Source of the DNA: Gemmata massiliana
GTDB taxonomy: Bacteria > Planctomycetota > Planctomycetia > Gemmatales > Gemmataceae
Length of the DNA: 64,000 nucleotides
Direction: 5' to 3'
NCBI RefSeq assembly: GCF_901538265.1
Contig: NZ_LR593886.1
Coordinates: forward strand, 2,356,001-2,420,000
The notes beneath the pieces were generated by a model. It made no database searches and was not told the DNA's origin. It was given only the letters and a program-made list of their open reading frames with translations. Of the stretch, positions 9,733-17,624 are shown piece by piece. Both the position numbers and the translations under genes were made by a program. How positions within the stretch are numbered: position 1 is the first letter of the stretch; every line of letters begins with the position of its first letter.

Positions 9733-9867
9733 CACAGGGCTTCCGCTCTGTGCTACGGAAGACGGCCCCTCCGGGGCGGAAGACCGAAGCACCCACGGGC
9801 GCGGCCCGGTGTCTCTCTCTTCGCCCCGGAGGGGCCGTCTTCCGTAGCACAGGGCGGAAGCCCTGTG
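9733..9867. repeat. 46-base-arm inverted repeat between groEL and dnaJ
   Basis: The left arm 9733-9778 and the right arm 9822-9867 are complementary at 45 of 46 positions (the exception is a possible G-U pair), separated by 43 bases. As RNA it would form a very stable hairpin filling most of the 225-base gap before dnaJ. No T run follows the right arm, so it does not look like a standard terminator. It may uncouple dnaJ-grpE from the groE genes or stabilise the 3' end; this is inference. Confidence 0.85.
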
Positions 9868-9936
9868 TGACCATCGTGTGTCCGCTATGATGGGTATTGT
9901 GTCGTTCAATTACCCCCAGTTCACCGCCCAATTCCT

Positions 9937-11085
9937 ATGGCCGAGAAGCGCGACTACTACGAGGTGCTGGGCGTGATCCGCACGTCCACCGAGGTGGAGA
10001 TCACCAAAGCGTACCGGCAACTCGCGAAGAAGTACCACCCGGACCGCAACATTGGCGACGACGAAGCCAAAATCAGATACGCCGAGGTCGACGAGGCTTA
10101 CGCGATACTGAACGACCCGAACAAGCGCGCTCGCTACGACCGGCACGGGCACGCGGGGGTGCAGGGCGGGGCCGGTGGGGGCGAGGGCGTCGACCTGGGC
10201 GACTTCCTGGGCGACTTCTTCGGTGGGCTGTTCGGTGGTGGCGGGGGCGGGCGCCGGCAGCGCGGCCCCCGCCGCGGGGAAAACATCGCCGCGGTCCTCG
10301 ATCTGGACCTGCTCGAAGCCGCGACCGGCGTCAGCAAGACGTTTACCGTTCCGTCGGAACAGAACTGTCGCGACTGTGCCGGGGGCGGCGCGAAGCCCGG
10401 TACGCAGCCGGCCCAGTGCCGCCGGTGCCGCGGTCAGGGCTACGAGGTCGCGGACACGGGCTTCGGTATCGCGACGCGGATGCGGTGCCGCGGGTGCAAC
10501 GGGCGCGGCGTGGTCATCACGGACCCGTGCCCGACGTGCCGCGGGGCCGGGCGCGTCGAGGTGCGCGAGCCGGTCACGGTGAACATCCCGGCGGGCGTGG
10601 ACACCGGCATCCGGTTCACCTACCCCAATGGCGGGCACGCGGGCGAACCCGGCGCGCCGCGCGGGGATCTCGAACTCGTGATCCGCGTTCACGAGCACAA
10701 GAGCTTCGAGCGCGACGGGCACAACCTGATCTGCCAGTGCCCGATCACGTTCAGCAAGGCCGCGCTCGGCGGCCCGATCGAGATCACCACGCTCACGAAC
10801 CAGAAGGTGACCATCGAGGTGCCCCGCGGGAGCCAGACGCACGCGACCGTCGTCCGCGTACCCGGGCACGGGATGCCCTGGCTCGACGACGCCCGGCGCA
10901 AGGGCGATCTGCTCGTGCAACTGGTGGTCGAGACGCCCACGAAACTGACCGCGGAGCAGGAGGAACTGTTCCGCAAACTCGCGGAAACGGAGGGCACCCC
11001 CGCCCAAGGTCCGCGGAAGGGAATTTTCGGTAAATTGAAGGATCTCGTGAGTGGTGACCACCCTCCAAAAGAAGAGAAGAAGTGA
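9937..11085 (+). CDS. dnaJ: Chaperone protein DnaJ
   Basis: 382 residues, usual length. The J domain (about 4-70) contains the HPD tripeptide (KKYHPDRN) that stimulates DnaK ATPase. A Gly/Phe-rich linker (about 75-105) follows, then the zinc-binding domain with four CxxCxGxG-type units (CRDCAGGG, CRRCRGQG, CRGCNGRG, CPTCRGAG), then the C-terminal substrate-binding beta domains. It delivers unfolded proteins to DnaK. No dnaK is in the window, so DnaJ and GrpE are separated from their partner here. grpE follows after 109 bases. Confidence 0.97.
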   Translation: MAEKRDYYEVLGVIRTSTEVEITKAYRQLAKKYHPDRNIGDDEAKIRYAEVDEAYAILNDPNKRARYDRHGHAGVQGGAGGGEGVDLGDFLGDFFGGLFGGGGGGRRQRGPRRGENIAAVLDLDLLEAATGVSKTFTVPSEQNCRDCAGGGAKPGTQPAQCRRCRGQGYEVADTGFGIATRMRCRGCNGRGVVITDPCPTCRGAGRVEVREPVTVNIPAGVDTGIRFTYPNGGHAGEPGAPRGDLELVIRVHEHKSFERDGHNLICQCPITFSKAALGGPIEITTLTNQKVTIEVPRGSQTHATVVRVPGHGMPWLDDARRKGDLLVQLVVETPTKLTAEQEELFRKLAETEGTPAQGPRKGIFGKLKDLVSGDHPPKEEKK

Positions 11086-11194
11086 GGCGCCTGTGACTCG
11101 CAGAACGGTCCGAATCTTGCAGGCCTTCTCGTTGCGATAACGAACACGACTTCACACAAAACGAACGCGCTGACTCCGCCCCAGGGTTCCACGA

Positions 11195-11704
11195 ATGGCT
11201 GACGAAACACCCCCCGATTCGATCCCTGTCGACAACCCTTCCGAACTCGTCGCGGTGCGCGCGAAGCTGGAAGCGACTGAGCAGGAACTGAGTAACTACA
11301 GGCTGAAACTCGCGGACTTCGATAACGCCCGCAAGCGGTTGCTGCGCGACGTCGAGGTCGAGCGCAAGTACGCAGCGGAGTCCCTCGCACGCGACCTGCT
11401 CGCGCCGCTCGACAACCTGGACCGCGCGCTCGACGCGGTAAAACGCGCCGGCGAGACCGGGCCGCTCGCCACGGGCGTGTCCGCGACCGCGGCGCAGTTC
11501 CTCGAGGCCCTCAGGCGGCACGGCATCACGCGGATCGTGTGCGAGCCGGGGGCGGATTTCGATACGAACTTGCACCAAGCGGTGATGCAGCAACCCGGGA
11601 CCGAATTCGCGGCCGGGCAGGTGGTGCAGGTGCTCCAGCACGGGTTCATGCTGCACGATCGTGTTCTGCGGCCGGCGTCGGTGATCGTGGCCAGCGAAGC
11701 GTGA
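11195..11704 (+). CDS. grpE: Nucleotide exchange factor GrpE
   Basis: 169 residues. A long N-terminal helix (about 15-60, ATEQELSNYRLKLADFDNARKR) is followed by the conserved LLAPLDNLDRAL and a beta-rich head ending GFMLHDRVLRPASVIVA, which is the GrpE signature. It releases ADP from DnaK. It sits between dnaJ and the fmdB-type gene on the same strand. Confidence 0.96.
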   Translation: MADETPPDSIPVDNPSELVAVRAKLEATEQELSNYRLKLADFDNARKRLLRDVEVERKYAAESLARDLLAPLDNLDRALDAVKRAGETGPLATGVSATAAQFLEALRRHGITRIVCEPGADFDTNLHQAVMQQPGTEFAAGQVVQVLQHGFMLHDRVLRPASVIVASEA

Positions 11705-11708
11705 TTTC

Positions 11709-11790
11709 GAGTTCCGGGTTCCCGCTCCAAGTTGGCGGAACCTGGGACCGTGGATCGGTACCCAACTTGAAACCCGCAACTCGGAACCCG
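11709..11790. repeat. Imperfect inverted repeat between grpE and the FmdB-type gene
   Basis: The sequence starting GAGTTCCGGGTTCCCGC and the sequence ending CAACTCGGAACCCG, together with CCAAGTTGG and CCAACTTG inside them, form an imperfect dyad spanning most of the 95-base gap. Arms are less well matched than in the other gaps. Confidence 0.5.
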
Positions 11791-11799
11791 AACCGCAAC

Positions 11800-12150
11800 A
11801 TGCCGACATACGACTACCGCTGCAGCGCGTGTGGCCACACGTTCGACGAGCTTCAGAAGTTTTCGGACGCGCCGCTGACGAAGTGCCCGGCGTGCAAGAA
11901 GAACAAACTCGAGCGCCTCTTCGGGGGCGGTGGCGCGATCATCTTCAAGGGCGGCGGTTTCTACGAAACCGATTACCGCCGCGCCGGTGAGAAGCGGGAC
12001 GACGCCGGGGACAAGGGCGACAGCGGGACGGGCAAGACCGAGACGAAGGAAACGAAGGCCGAAACCCCGGCGCCCGCGGCCGAGAGCGCGCCGAAGACCG
12101 AAACCAAAAGTGAGAGCAAGAGCGGGGGTGCGAAGAAGAAGGGGAAGTGA
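11800..12150 (+). CDS. FmdB-type zinc-ribbon protein
   Basis: 116 residues. The N-terminus MPTYDYRC with Cys8, Cys11, Cys29 and Cys32 is the FmdB/CxxC_CxxC_SSSS zinc-ribbon family, followed by LERLFGGGGAIIFKGGGFYETDY, also typical. The C-terminal 50 residues are a low-complexity Lys/Glu/Ala tail. The molecular role of the family is not settled. The ATG at 11800 is chosen because the motif begins exactly there; the frame is open further upstream but that part is not protein-like. The gene for YacG follows after 58 bases. Confidence 0.85.
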   Translation: MPTYDYRCSACGHTFDELQKFSDAPLTKCPACKKNKLERLFGGGGAIIFKGGGFYETDYRRAGEKRDDAGDKGDSGTGKTETKETKAETPAPAAESAPKTETKSESKSGGAKKKGK

Positions 12151-12208
12151 TGGAGCGGGTTGTCCGGGTTGTCGGGAGAATTCCCGAAGTCGGGAGAGGG
12201 CGGAACCG

Positions 12209-12400
12209 ATGAATAAGGTGCAATGCTCGATCTGTGACGCGGTAATGCCGGGAAGCTGGCAGGAGTATCCGGACTATCCGTTCTGCTCCTCACGGTGTCG
12301 CAAGATCGATTTGGGGCGCTGGCTCGACGGAAAATACCGCGTGCCCGACCCAACGCCGCCCGACGACGCCTCTTCCAGCGCGCCCGACGACGCCGACTGA
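12209..12400 (+). CDS. yacG: DNA gyrase inhibitor YacG
   Basis: 63 residues. The four zinc ligands Cys6, Cys9, Cys26 and Cys30 are in the family pattern CxxC...CxxxC, followed by IDLGRWLDGKYRVP, the YacG signature. In E. coli YacG binds GyrB and inhibits gyrase. Shine-Dalgarno GGGAGAGGG lies just upstream of the ATG. The acidic tail (DDASSSAPDDAD) is poorly conserved in the family. Confidence 0.9.
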   Translation: MNKVQCSICDAVMPGSWQEYPDYPFCSSRCRKIDLGRWLDGKYRVPDPTPPDDASSSAPDDAD

Positions 12401-12455
12401 CCCGCTCGTTGTTCCCACGGCCGATCCTCCGGCCGATTTACGATAGATAACGCTT

Positions 12456-12489
12456 GAAGGCCGTGCGTCGCGACGCGCGGCCTTCGGCG
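12456..12489 (+). terminator. Probable terminator after yacG
   Basis: A 15-base-pair hairpin with one G-U pair (GAAGGCCG...CGGCCTTC) occupies 12456-12485. It is followed by GGCGTTTTG, so the T run is short and slightly offset. It closes the plus-strand chaperone island. Confidence 0.6.
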
Positions 12490-12639
12490 TTTTGTGGCGC
12501 GCCGGGAAAGATCGGCTATGCTGTTAGTGTGCTTCCGGTGCGCCTCTCCCGTTTGCCACGCTCAATTGCAGCAACCAGCCCGGCACACCGCTCGCGGAGC
12601 GAACGGTCCCTACGACCCGAGCGCGAACCCCGGTGCGCC

Positions 12640-13143
12640 GTGACGTTCCTCATCGACGGCTACAACCTGATGCACGCGGTCGGCCTCGTGAACCGCAAGA
12701 CGCCGTGCGCGCAGTTCGAGCGCGCACGCACACGGTTCCTCGACTGGCTCGCGGACGGTGTGAAGGGACGTGCTGTCACGGTTCGCGTGGTGTTCGACGC
12801 TCAGGACGCACCGGCGCCCTCACTCGAAATGACGCACCGCGGGGTGCGAGTGCGGTTCGCGTACCAGCGCACCGCAGACGATGTGATCGAGGAACTCGTC
12901 GCGGTCGAGCAGAAACCGCACGCGGTCACGGTCGTATCGAATGACTCTCGCGTTCGCGAGGCCGCCCGACGCGCGGATTGCGGCGTCGCGTCGTGTCAGG
13001 AGTTTACCGACTGGTTGATTAGTACCGTTCCCGAGTATTCGGGCGTTGTGGCACCACCACAGGAGCCGGACAAGCCCGAACCCACTCCGGACGAACTGAA
13101 CGAGTTTCTGGAAGCGTTCAGCAAACCGAAGCCGAAACCGTAA
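12640..13143 (+). CDS. NYN-domain protein (YacP-like predicted nuclease)
   Basis: 167 residues from a GTG start. The N-terminus TFLIDGYNLMHAVG, VRVVFDAQD, TADDVIEELV and VTVVSNDSRVREAA match the NYN/PIN-like YacP family, with the conserved acidic residues Asp6, the Asp of VVFDAQD, the DD pair and Asp of SNDSRV in the expected places. In Bacillus, Rae1/YacP is a ribosome-associated endoribonuclease; that role here is inference. The GTG at 12640 is chosen because the conserved part begins directly after it; the open frame reaches 12454. It ends 12 bases from the converging TPR gene. Confidence 0.8.
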   Translation: MTFLIDGYNLMHAVGLVNRKTPCAQFERARTRFLDWLADGVKGRAVTVRVVFDAQDAPAPSLEMTHRGVRVRFAYQRTADDVIEELVAVEQKPHAVTVVSNDSRVREAARRADCGVASCQEFTDWLISTVPEYSGVVAPPQEPDKPEPTPDELNEFLEAFSKPKPKP

Positions 13144-13155
13144 ACGGTCCCGGCG

Positions 13156-14718
13156 TTACGCCGTGGGCGGGGGCGGTACTTCGATCTGGTCGCGGAACGG
13201 CTTGTTCTCGCGGTAAAGCGCCAGTCGCGTTTCGTAGTCGGGCTTACTCGCGTCCGGAACCAGTTCCACCGCCTTTTGCTGCCACTTCACCGCGTCCTCG
13301 AACCGGCCGAGTTCCGCGTAGGCCGCTGCGAGCGTGTCCACGTAGCCGGGCGCCTCGTGGTTGGTGAGTTCGCACGCCCGGAGCGCGTCGCGGAGGGCCG
13401 CGGAGCCGTCGCGCAGATCATCTTGCGGACAGGTCGCACGCACCCAGGCGACGTGGTTGAGCGTGGCCGCGTCGTTCGGGTCGATCTCGGCCGCTTTCAG
13501 GTGGTCCGCGAGTGCCGTTGTGAAGTCACCGAGCTGGTACCGGAGCGACGCCCGAAGGTTGTATGCGGAGTCCGATTGCGGGTTCCGCTCGATCACGGCC
13601 GATGCGTCGGCGAGTGCGGCGTGAAGGTCGCCCCCGCGCCGGTTCGCGAGCGCGCGGCCGAAGTACGCCCGCGCGCTGTCAGGCCGCAGTGCGATCGCCT
13701 GGGTGAAGTCCTCGATCGCCCGCGCGGTGTCACGCAGTTCGTGAAAGGCGTACCCGCGCTGCACGAACGGGGCCGGGTCGTCGGGCGTGAGCCGGATCAC
13801 TTCCGTGAAGTCCTCGATCGCGGGCTGCGTGTTCCGGAGCCGCAGGTGTGACAATCCGCGGTTGAACCACGGCGCGGCGTCGGCCGGGTCGATCGTGATG
13901 GCCTTGGTGAAGTCCGAGATCGCTTTAACGTGGTCGTCCAGTTCCGCGTAGGAGACGCCGCGCAGGTTCAATGCGTCCGAGTGCTTCGGGTCGATCTTCA
14001 GCACCCAGGTGAAGTCGGAAACCGCTTTCGTGTGCTCGTCGCGCTCGGCGTAAACGCGCGCCCGCTGCCAGAACGCTTCCGTGCTCATCGGCTGGAGCCG
14101 CAGGGCCGTGCTCAGATCGCTGAGCGCCTCGTCGGTCCGACCGAGCGCGTCGAGCGACATCGCGCGGTAAAGGTAGGCCCGCCCGTGGCGCGGGTTGATC
14201 CGGAGCGCGGTGCCGTAATCGACGACGGCTTCTTCGTGCTGGTTGAGCGCCGAGTACGCATTCCCGCGGTTGAAGAACACGCGGAACGTGTTGGGGGCTA
14301 ATTTCGCCGCCACTTCGTAATCCACGAAGGCCGCTTCGTAGTTCTTCTGGCGACTGTACACGGCCGCGCGGCCGTTGACGGCATCCGGGTCGTCCGGGTC
14401 GAGTTCGATGGCCCGCGTGTAGTCGGCGAGCGCGGAATCGAGGTCGCCGCTGTCGACGTGAGCGGTGGCGCGGTTGTGGTACGCTTCGGCGTAGTCCGGT
14501 CGCAGTTCGATGGCCTGGGTGAAGTCGGCGACCGCGTCGTCGTGCTTCCCGGCGGCGGCGAGCGCGTTCCCGCGGTGGAAGTACAGTTCGGCGTCGGCCG
14601 GTTCGAGATCGACGGCTCCGGAGAACGCCTCGACCGCTTTCCCGTACTCGCCGCGCCGCGTGTACGTGTGCCCGCGGCGGACGAGGATCAGAATTTCGGA
14701 AGGGGTGTCGCTTGCCAT
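13156..14718 (-). CDS. TPR-repeat protein
   Basis: 520 residues, almost entirely tetratricopeptide repeats: about thirteen 34-residue units with the pattern A-Y-RG-A...G--A-DF--AI-L-P-. No signal peptide or membrane segment is visible, so it is probably a cytoplasmic scaffold. The ATG at 14718 (MASDTPSE) is chosen; an upstream ATG at 14793 would add a basic, non-conserved stretch reaching the stop codon of the preceding gene. It lies 71 bases downstream of the response-regulator gene on the same strand. Confidence 0.88.
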   Translation of the reverse strand: MASDTPSEILILVRRGHTYTRRGEYGKAVEAFSGAVDLEPADAELYFHRGNALAAAGKHDDAVADFTQAIELRPDYAEAYHNRATAHVDSGDLDSALADYTRAIELDPDDPDAVNGRAAVYSRQKNYEAAFVDYEVAAKLAPNTFRVFFNRGNAYSALNQHEEAVVDYGTALRINPRHGRAYLYRAMSLDALGRTDEALSDLSTALRLQPMSTEAFWQRARVYAERDEHTKAVSDFTWVLKIDPKHSDALNLRGVSYAELDDHVKAISDFTKAITIDPADAAPWFNRGLSHLRLRNTQPAIEDFTEVIRLTPDDPAPFVQRGYAFHELRDTARAIEDFTQAIALRPDSARAYFGRALANRRGGDLHAALADASAVIERNPQSDSAYNLRASLRYQLGDFTTALADHLKAAEIDPNDAATLNHVAWVRATCPQDDLRDGSAALRDALRACELTNHEAPGYVDTLAAAYAELGRFEDAVKWQQKAVELVPDASKPDYETRLALYRENKPFRDQIEVPPPPTA

Positions 14719-14789
14719 ACGAGCATTATACCGGCGCAAGCACTTGTGATTGGAAGCCGGTTGCCGCGCTCGCGGATTTGCGAGTTCGG

Positions 14790-16181
14790 TCACTCGGCCG
14801 GTTTCTCACTCTCTTTCTTCCATTCTTGCAGCTTGCGGTACATCGTGCGCTCGCTGATTTTGAGCATTTTGGCCGCTTCTTCCCGGTTTCCACCGGTCAG
14901 TTCTAGCGCCTTTTCCATGTAGTAGCGCTCGACCTCGTCGAGCGGGTGCCCGATCAGGTGGTCCGGACCGCTTGACGCGGTTGTGCCGCCCGCGCCGGGC
15001 GGCTTCACGCCCGCGTCGTCCGGGAAGTCGTCGGGCGTGAGTTCGCCGTCGAGGTCGAGGACCGTCATGCTGTCGAGCAGGTTCCGCAACTCGCGCACGT
15101 TCCCGGGCCAGTCGTAACCCTCGAAGGCCTTCCACACACCGGGCGACACTTTCGGCACCGGCTTGTTGTCGCGCCTGGCGAAGTCCTTCAGGAAGTGCGA
15201 AACCAGTTGCGGGACGTCTTCGCGGTGCTCTCGCAGCGGGGGAAGTTTAATTGTTCCGACCTTCAGGCGGAAGTAGAGATCCTGACGGAACCGGCCCGCG
15301 TCCACTTCTTTCTGGAGGTCTTTGTTCGTGGCCGCGATGATGCGCACGTCCACTTTGATCGGGTCGTTGGCCCCGATGCGCACGATCTCGCCGTTCTCCA
15401 AGGCGCGGAGCAGTTTCGCCTGGAGCGCGAGCGGCATGTCGCCGATCTCGTCGAGGAACAGCGTTCCCCCGTGCGCGTGCTCGAACCGGCCCTTGCGTGC
15501 GCCCTTGGACCCGGTGTACGCGCCGTCCTCGTGGCCGAACATTTCGTCGTCGAGGAGGTTCTCGTTGAGCGCGGCGCAGTTCATCGCGGTGAACGGCTTG
15601 GCCTTGCGCGGGCTGTTGGTGTGGAGCGAGCGGGCGACCAGTTCCTTACCAGTTCCGTTCTCGCCCAGAATGACGACGGACGCGGACGAGGGCGCATACG
15701 CTCTCAGCGCCTTTAGCACCTTCTGCATATTGGGACTATTACCGACCACGCCCTCGAAGCCGAACTTCTCGTCGATCTGCCGCCGCAAGTCGCGCAGAGT
15801 GCCCACGCGCTTGGCGGAGTTCTCGACCACCGCACGCAGTTCCGCCAAATTGAGCGGCTTGCGCAGGTAGTGAGCCGCCCCGCGCTTCATGGCCTCGACC
15901 GCGGTTTCGATCTCCGCGAACCCGGTGATGACGTACACGTCCACGTCCGGGCGCAGTTGCTTGCACCGCTCCACGACCTCCAACCCGTGCAGATCGGCCA
16001 TCTTCAGGTCGGTGAGTACCACGTCGAACGGCGTCTGCTCCAGTTTCGCGACGCCGGCCTTTCCCCCGGTCGCGATGGTGCAGGCGTGCCCGCGGCGCTC
16101 CAGGCTCTCGGCCACCGTTTCGGCGTGCGTCTTGTCGTCGTCGATCACGAGGATCTGGAGCGGTTCGGCCGGGGCGGACAT
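14790..16181 (-). CDS. Sigma-54-dependent response regulator (NtrC family)
   Basis: 463 residues. The receiver domain (about 8-125) has the acidic pocket IDDD, phosphoacceptor Asp58 (VLTDLKM) and Lys108 (YLRKPLN). The AAA+ domain (about 145-380) has Walker A GENGTGKE (173-180), GAYTGS (220-225, corresponding to GAFTGA, the sigma-54 contact), Walker [11 protein letters not shown], and arginine-rich sensor segments. A Fis-type helix-turn-helix (about 435-458, [22 protein letters not shown]) ends the protein. It should activate sigma-54 promoters after phosphorylation. No histidine kinase gene is adjacent. The ATG at 16181 ([16 protein letters not shown]) is chosen over upstream starts. Confidence 0.94.
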   Translation of the reverse strand: MSAPAEPLQILVIDDDKTHAETVAESLERRGHACTIATGGKAGVAKLEQTPFDVVLTDLKMADLHGLEVVERCKQLRPDVDVYVITGFAEIETAVEAMKRGAAHYLRKPLNLAELRAVVENSAKRVGTLRDLRRQIDEKFGFEGVVGNSPNMQKVLKALRAYAPSSASVVILGENGTGKELVARSLHTNSPRKAKPFTAMNCAALNENLLDDEMFGHEDGAYTGSKGARKGRFEHAHGGTLFLDEIGDMPLALQAKLLRALENGEIVRIGANDPIKVDVRIIAATNKDLQKEVDAGRFRQDLYFRLKVGTIKLPPLREHREDVPQLVSHFLKDFARRDNKPVPKVSPGVWKAFEGYDWPGNVRELRNLLDSMTVLDLDGELTPDDFPDDAGVKPPGAGGTTASSGPDHLIGHPLDEVERYYMEKALELTGGNREEAAKMLKISERTMYRKLQEWKKESEKPAE

Positions 16182-16290
16182 AAAAGCGGTTCCTTCGCAA
16201 AACGAGTGCGGTTCCCTTAGTTTAGCGGTGCCCCGGGGCGAGGCACCGATTAACATGTTTCCTACCTGCCTCGAAAGGAGCCACTCTCCA

Positions 16291-17328
16291 ATGACCCGTG
16301 TTCGCATTTCTGTTATCGCACTCACTTTTGCTGCCGTTGTGAGTGCCGCGCTCGTCGGTACCTCCGCGCCCGCAACGACCGGTAGCCGGATGACCGCGTC
16401 CGCGACCGCGTTCCTCGGGTCGCTGTCGCCGGAACTCAAGAAGAAGGCGAGCTTCGATTTCACCGACCCGCACCGCGCCGCGTGGTTCTTCACCCCGCGC
16501 CAGGACGGGGAGAAGAAGTTCACGCGCAAGGGCGCGCGCCTCGAAGAGATGACCGCGGAGCAGAAGAAGGCCGCGATGGAACTGCTGAAGTCCGGCCTCT
16601 CCGCGAAGGGGTACGAGCAGGCCACGACGATCGTCGGGCTGGAGAACCTGCTGTTTGAACTCGAAGGGCCGAAGAGCGCGATGACGCGCAACCCCTCGTG
16701 GTACTTCGTGAGTGTGTTCGGCGAACCATCGAGCACCGGGAAGTGGGGCTGGCGGTTCGAGGGGCACCACCTGTCGGTGAACTACACGCTCGATAAGGGC
16801 GAGGTGGTGGCCGGCGCGCCGATCCTGTTCGCATCGAACCCGGCCGAGGTGAAGGACGGGGCGAAGAAGGGGCTGCGCCCGCTCCCGGAGATCGAGGACC
16901 ACGTCCGCGCCCTCATCAAGTCGCTCAATGAGGAGCAGGACAAGGTCGCGAAGCAGCCGAAGGCGTTCCCGGAGATCAAGGAGGGGCAGGCCAAGGCGGA
17001 CGTGGGCGATCCGGTCGGCATCACCGCGGACAAGCTCACTGCGGAGCAGAAGGCCACGCTCGTGAAGCTGCTGCAAGCCTATGCCGGGCGCATGCCCGAC
17101 GAGCTCGCCGACACCGAAATGAAGAAGGTGAAAGCGACCCCCGATACGAAGTTGTTCTTCGCCTACAGCGGCAGCCCGAAGCCGGGCGAGGGGTACACGT
17201 ACCGCGTGCAGGCCCCGGACTTCGTTGTCGAGTTCCTGAACGTGCAGGCCGACAGCGCGAAGAACCAAGCGAACCACATTCACAGTGCGTGGCGCCGGCT
17301 CCCGATCGACTTCGGCCTGAGCGAGTAA
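16291..17328 (+). CDS. DUF3500 family secreted protein
   Basis: 345 residues. A signal peptide (about 1-26, ending TSAPA) is followed by the DUF3500 pattern: FLGSLSPELKKKASFDF, WFFTPR, LLKSGLSAKGYEQA, GWRFEGHHLSVNYTL, and the His-containing end NHIHSAWR. The function of this family is not established. The Shine-Dalgarno AAAGGAG (16274-16280) fits the ATG at 16291. It is divergent from the response-regulator gene (109-base gap) and has its own terminator 20 bases downstream. Confidence 0.85.
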   Translation: MTRVRISVIALTFAAVVSAALVGTSAPATTGSRMTASATAFLGSLSPELKKKASFDFTDPHRAAWFFTPRQDGEKKFTRKGARLEEMTAEQKKAAMELLKSGLSAKGYEQATTIVGLENLLFELEGPKSAMTRNPSWYFVSVFGEPSSTGKWGWRFEGHHLSVNYTLDKGEVVAGAPILFASNPAEVKDGAKKGLRPLPEIEDHVRALIKSLNEEQDKVAKQPKAFPEIKEGQAKADVGDPVGITADKLTAEQKATLVKLLQAYAGRMPDELADTEMKKVKATPDTKLFFAYSGSPKPGEGYTYRVQAPDFVVEFLNVQADSAKNQANHIHSAWRRLPIDFGLSE

Positions 17329-17348
17329 CGCGATTGACTGATGAAGTG

Positions 17349-17392
17349 AAAAGCTCCGGGCGGCACTCTGAAGAGTGCCGCCCGGAGCTTTT
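17349..17392. terminator. Strong terminator after the DUF3500 gene
   Basis: A perfect 20-base-pair inverted repeat (17349-17368 and 17373-17392) with a TGAA loop. The stem is GC-rich in the middle, starts with AAAA and ends with TTTT, so it could terminate transcription in both directions. Confidence 0.9.
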
Positions 17393-17476
17393 CCTGTAAC
17401 GTGCGGACGTCTTGTCCGCTACCTTGGTATTCGTCTTTTAACAACACTTAGCGTGATACCGTGTGCCAGTTCTATC

Positions 17477-17551
17477 TTCTGTAGCCGGCCTCTGCGAGGC
17501 CGGGCTGCTATTAACAGTGGATACCCGGCCTCGCAGAGGCCGGCTACAGAA
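17477..17551. repeat. 28-base-arm inverted repeat
   Basis: The left arm 17477-17504 (TTCTGTAGCCGGCCTCTGCG...) and the right arm 17524-17551 are exactly complementary, with a 19-base spacer. It lies in the gap downstream of both the DUF3500 gene (plus) and the cytochrome-WD40 gene (minus). Looks like a dispersed palindromic element; copies elsewhere in the genome cannot be checked here. Confidence 0.8.
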
Positions 17552-17624
17552 AACAATCAGAACGAGTTCGTAGGGTTCAGTGCGGGCTGTGCGGACGGGA
17601 CGTCCGCGGTCCCAGGGAAATCCG

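Noticed and set aside
7900-9909. A long open frame antisense to the second groEL (669 codons)
   Set aside because: Same reason: it mirrors the GroEL coding frame and the palindrome at 9733-9867.
17400-17624. A small gene between the DUF3500 and cytochrome-WD40 genes
   Set aside because: The stretch is composed of an inverted repeat (17477-17551) and short GC-rich elements; open frames here do not have a start signal or recognisable protein pattern.
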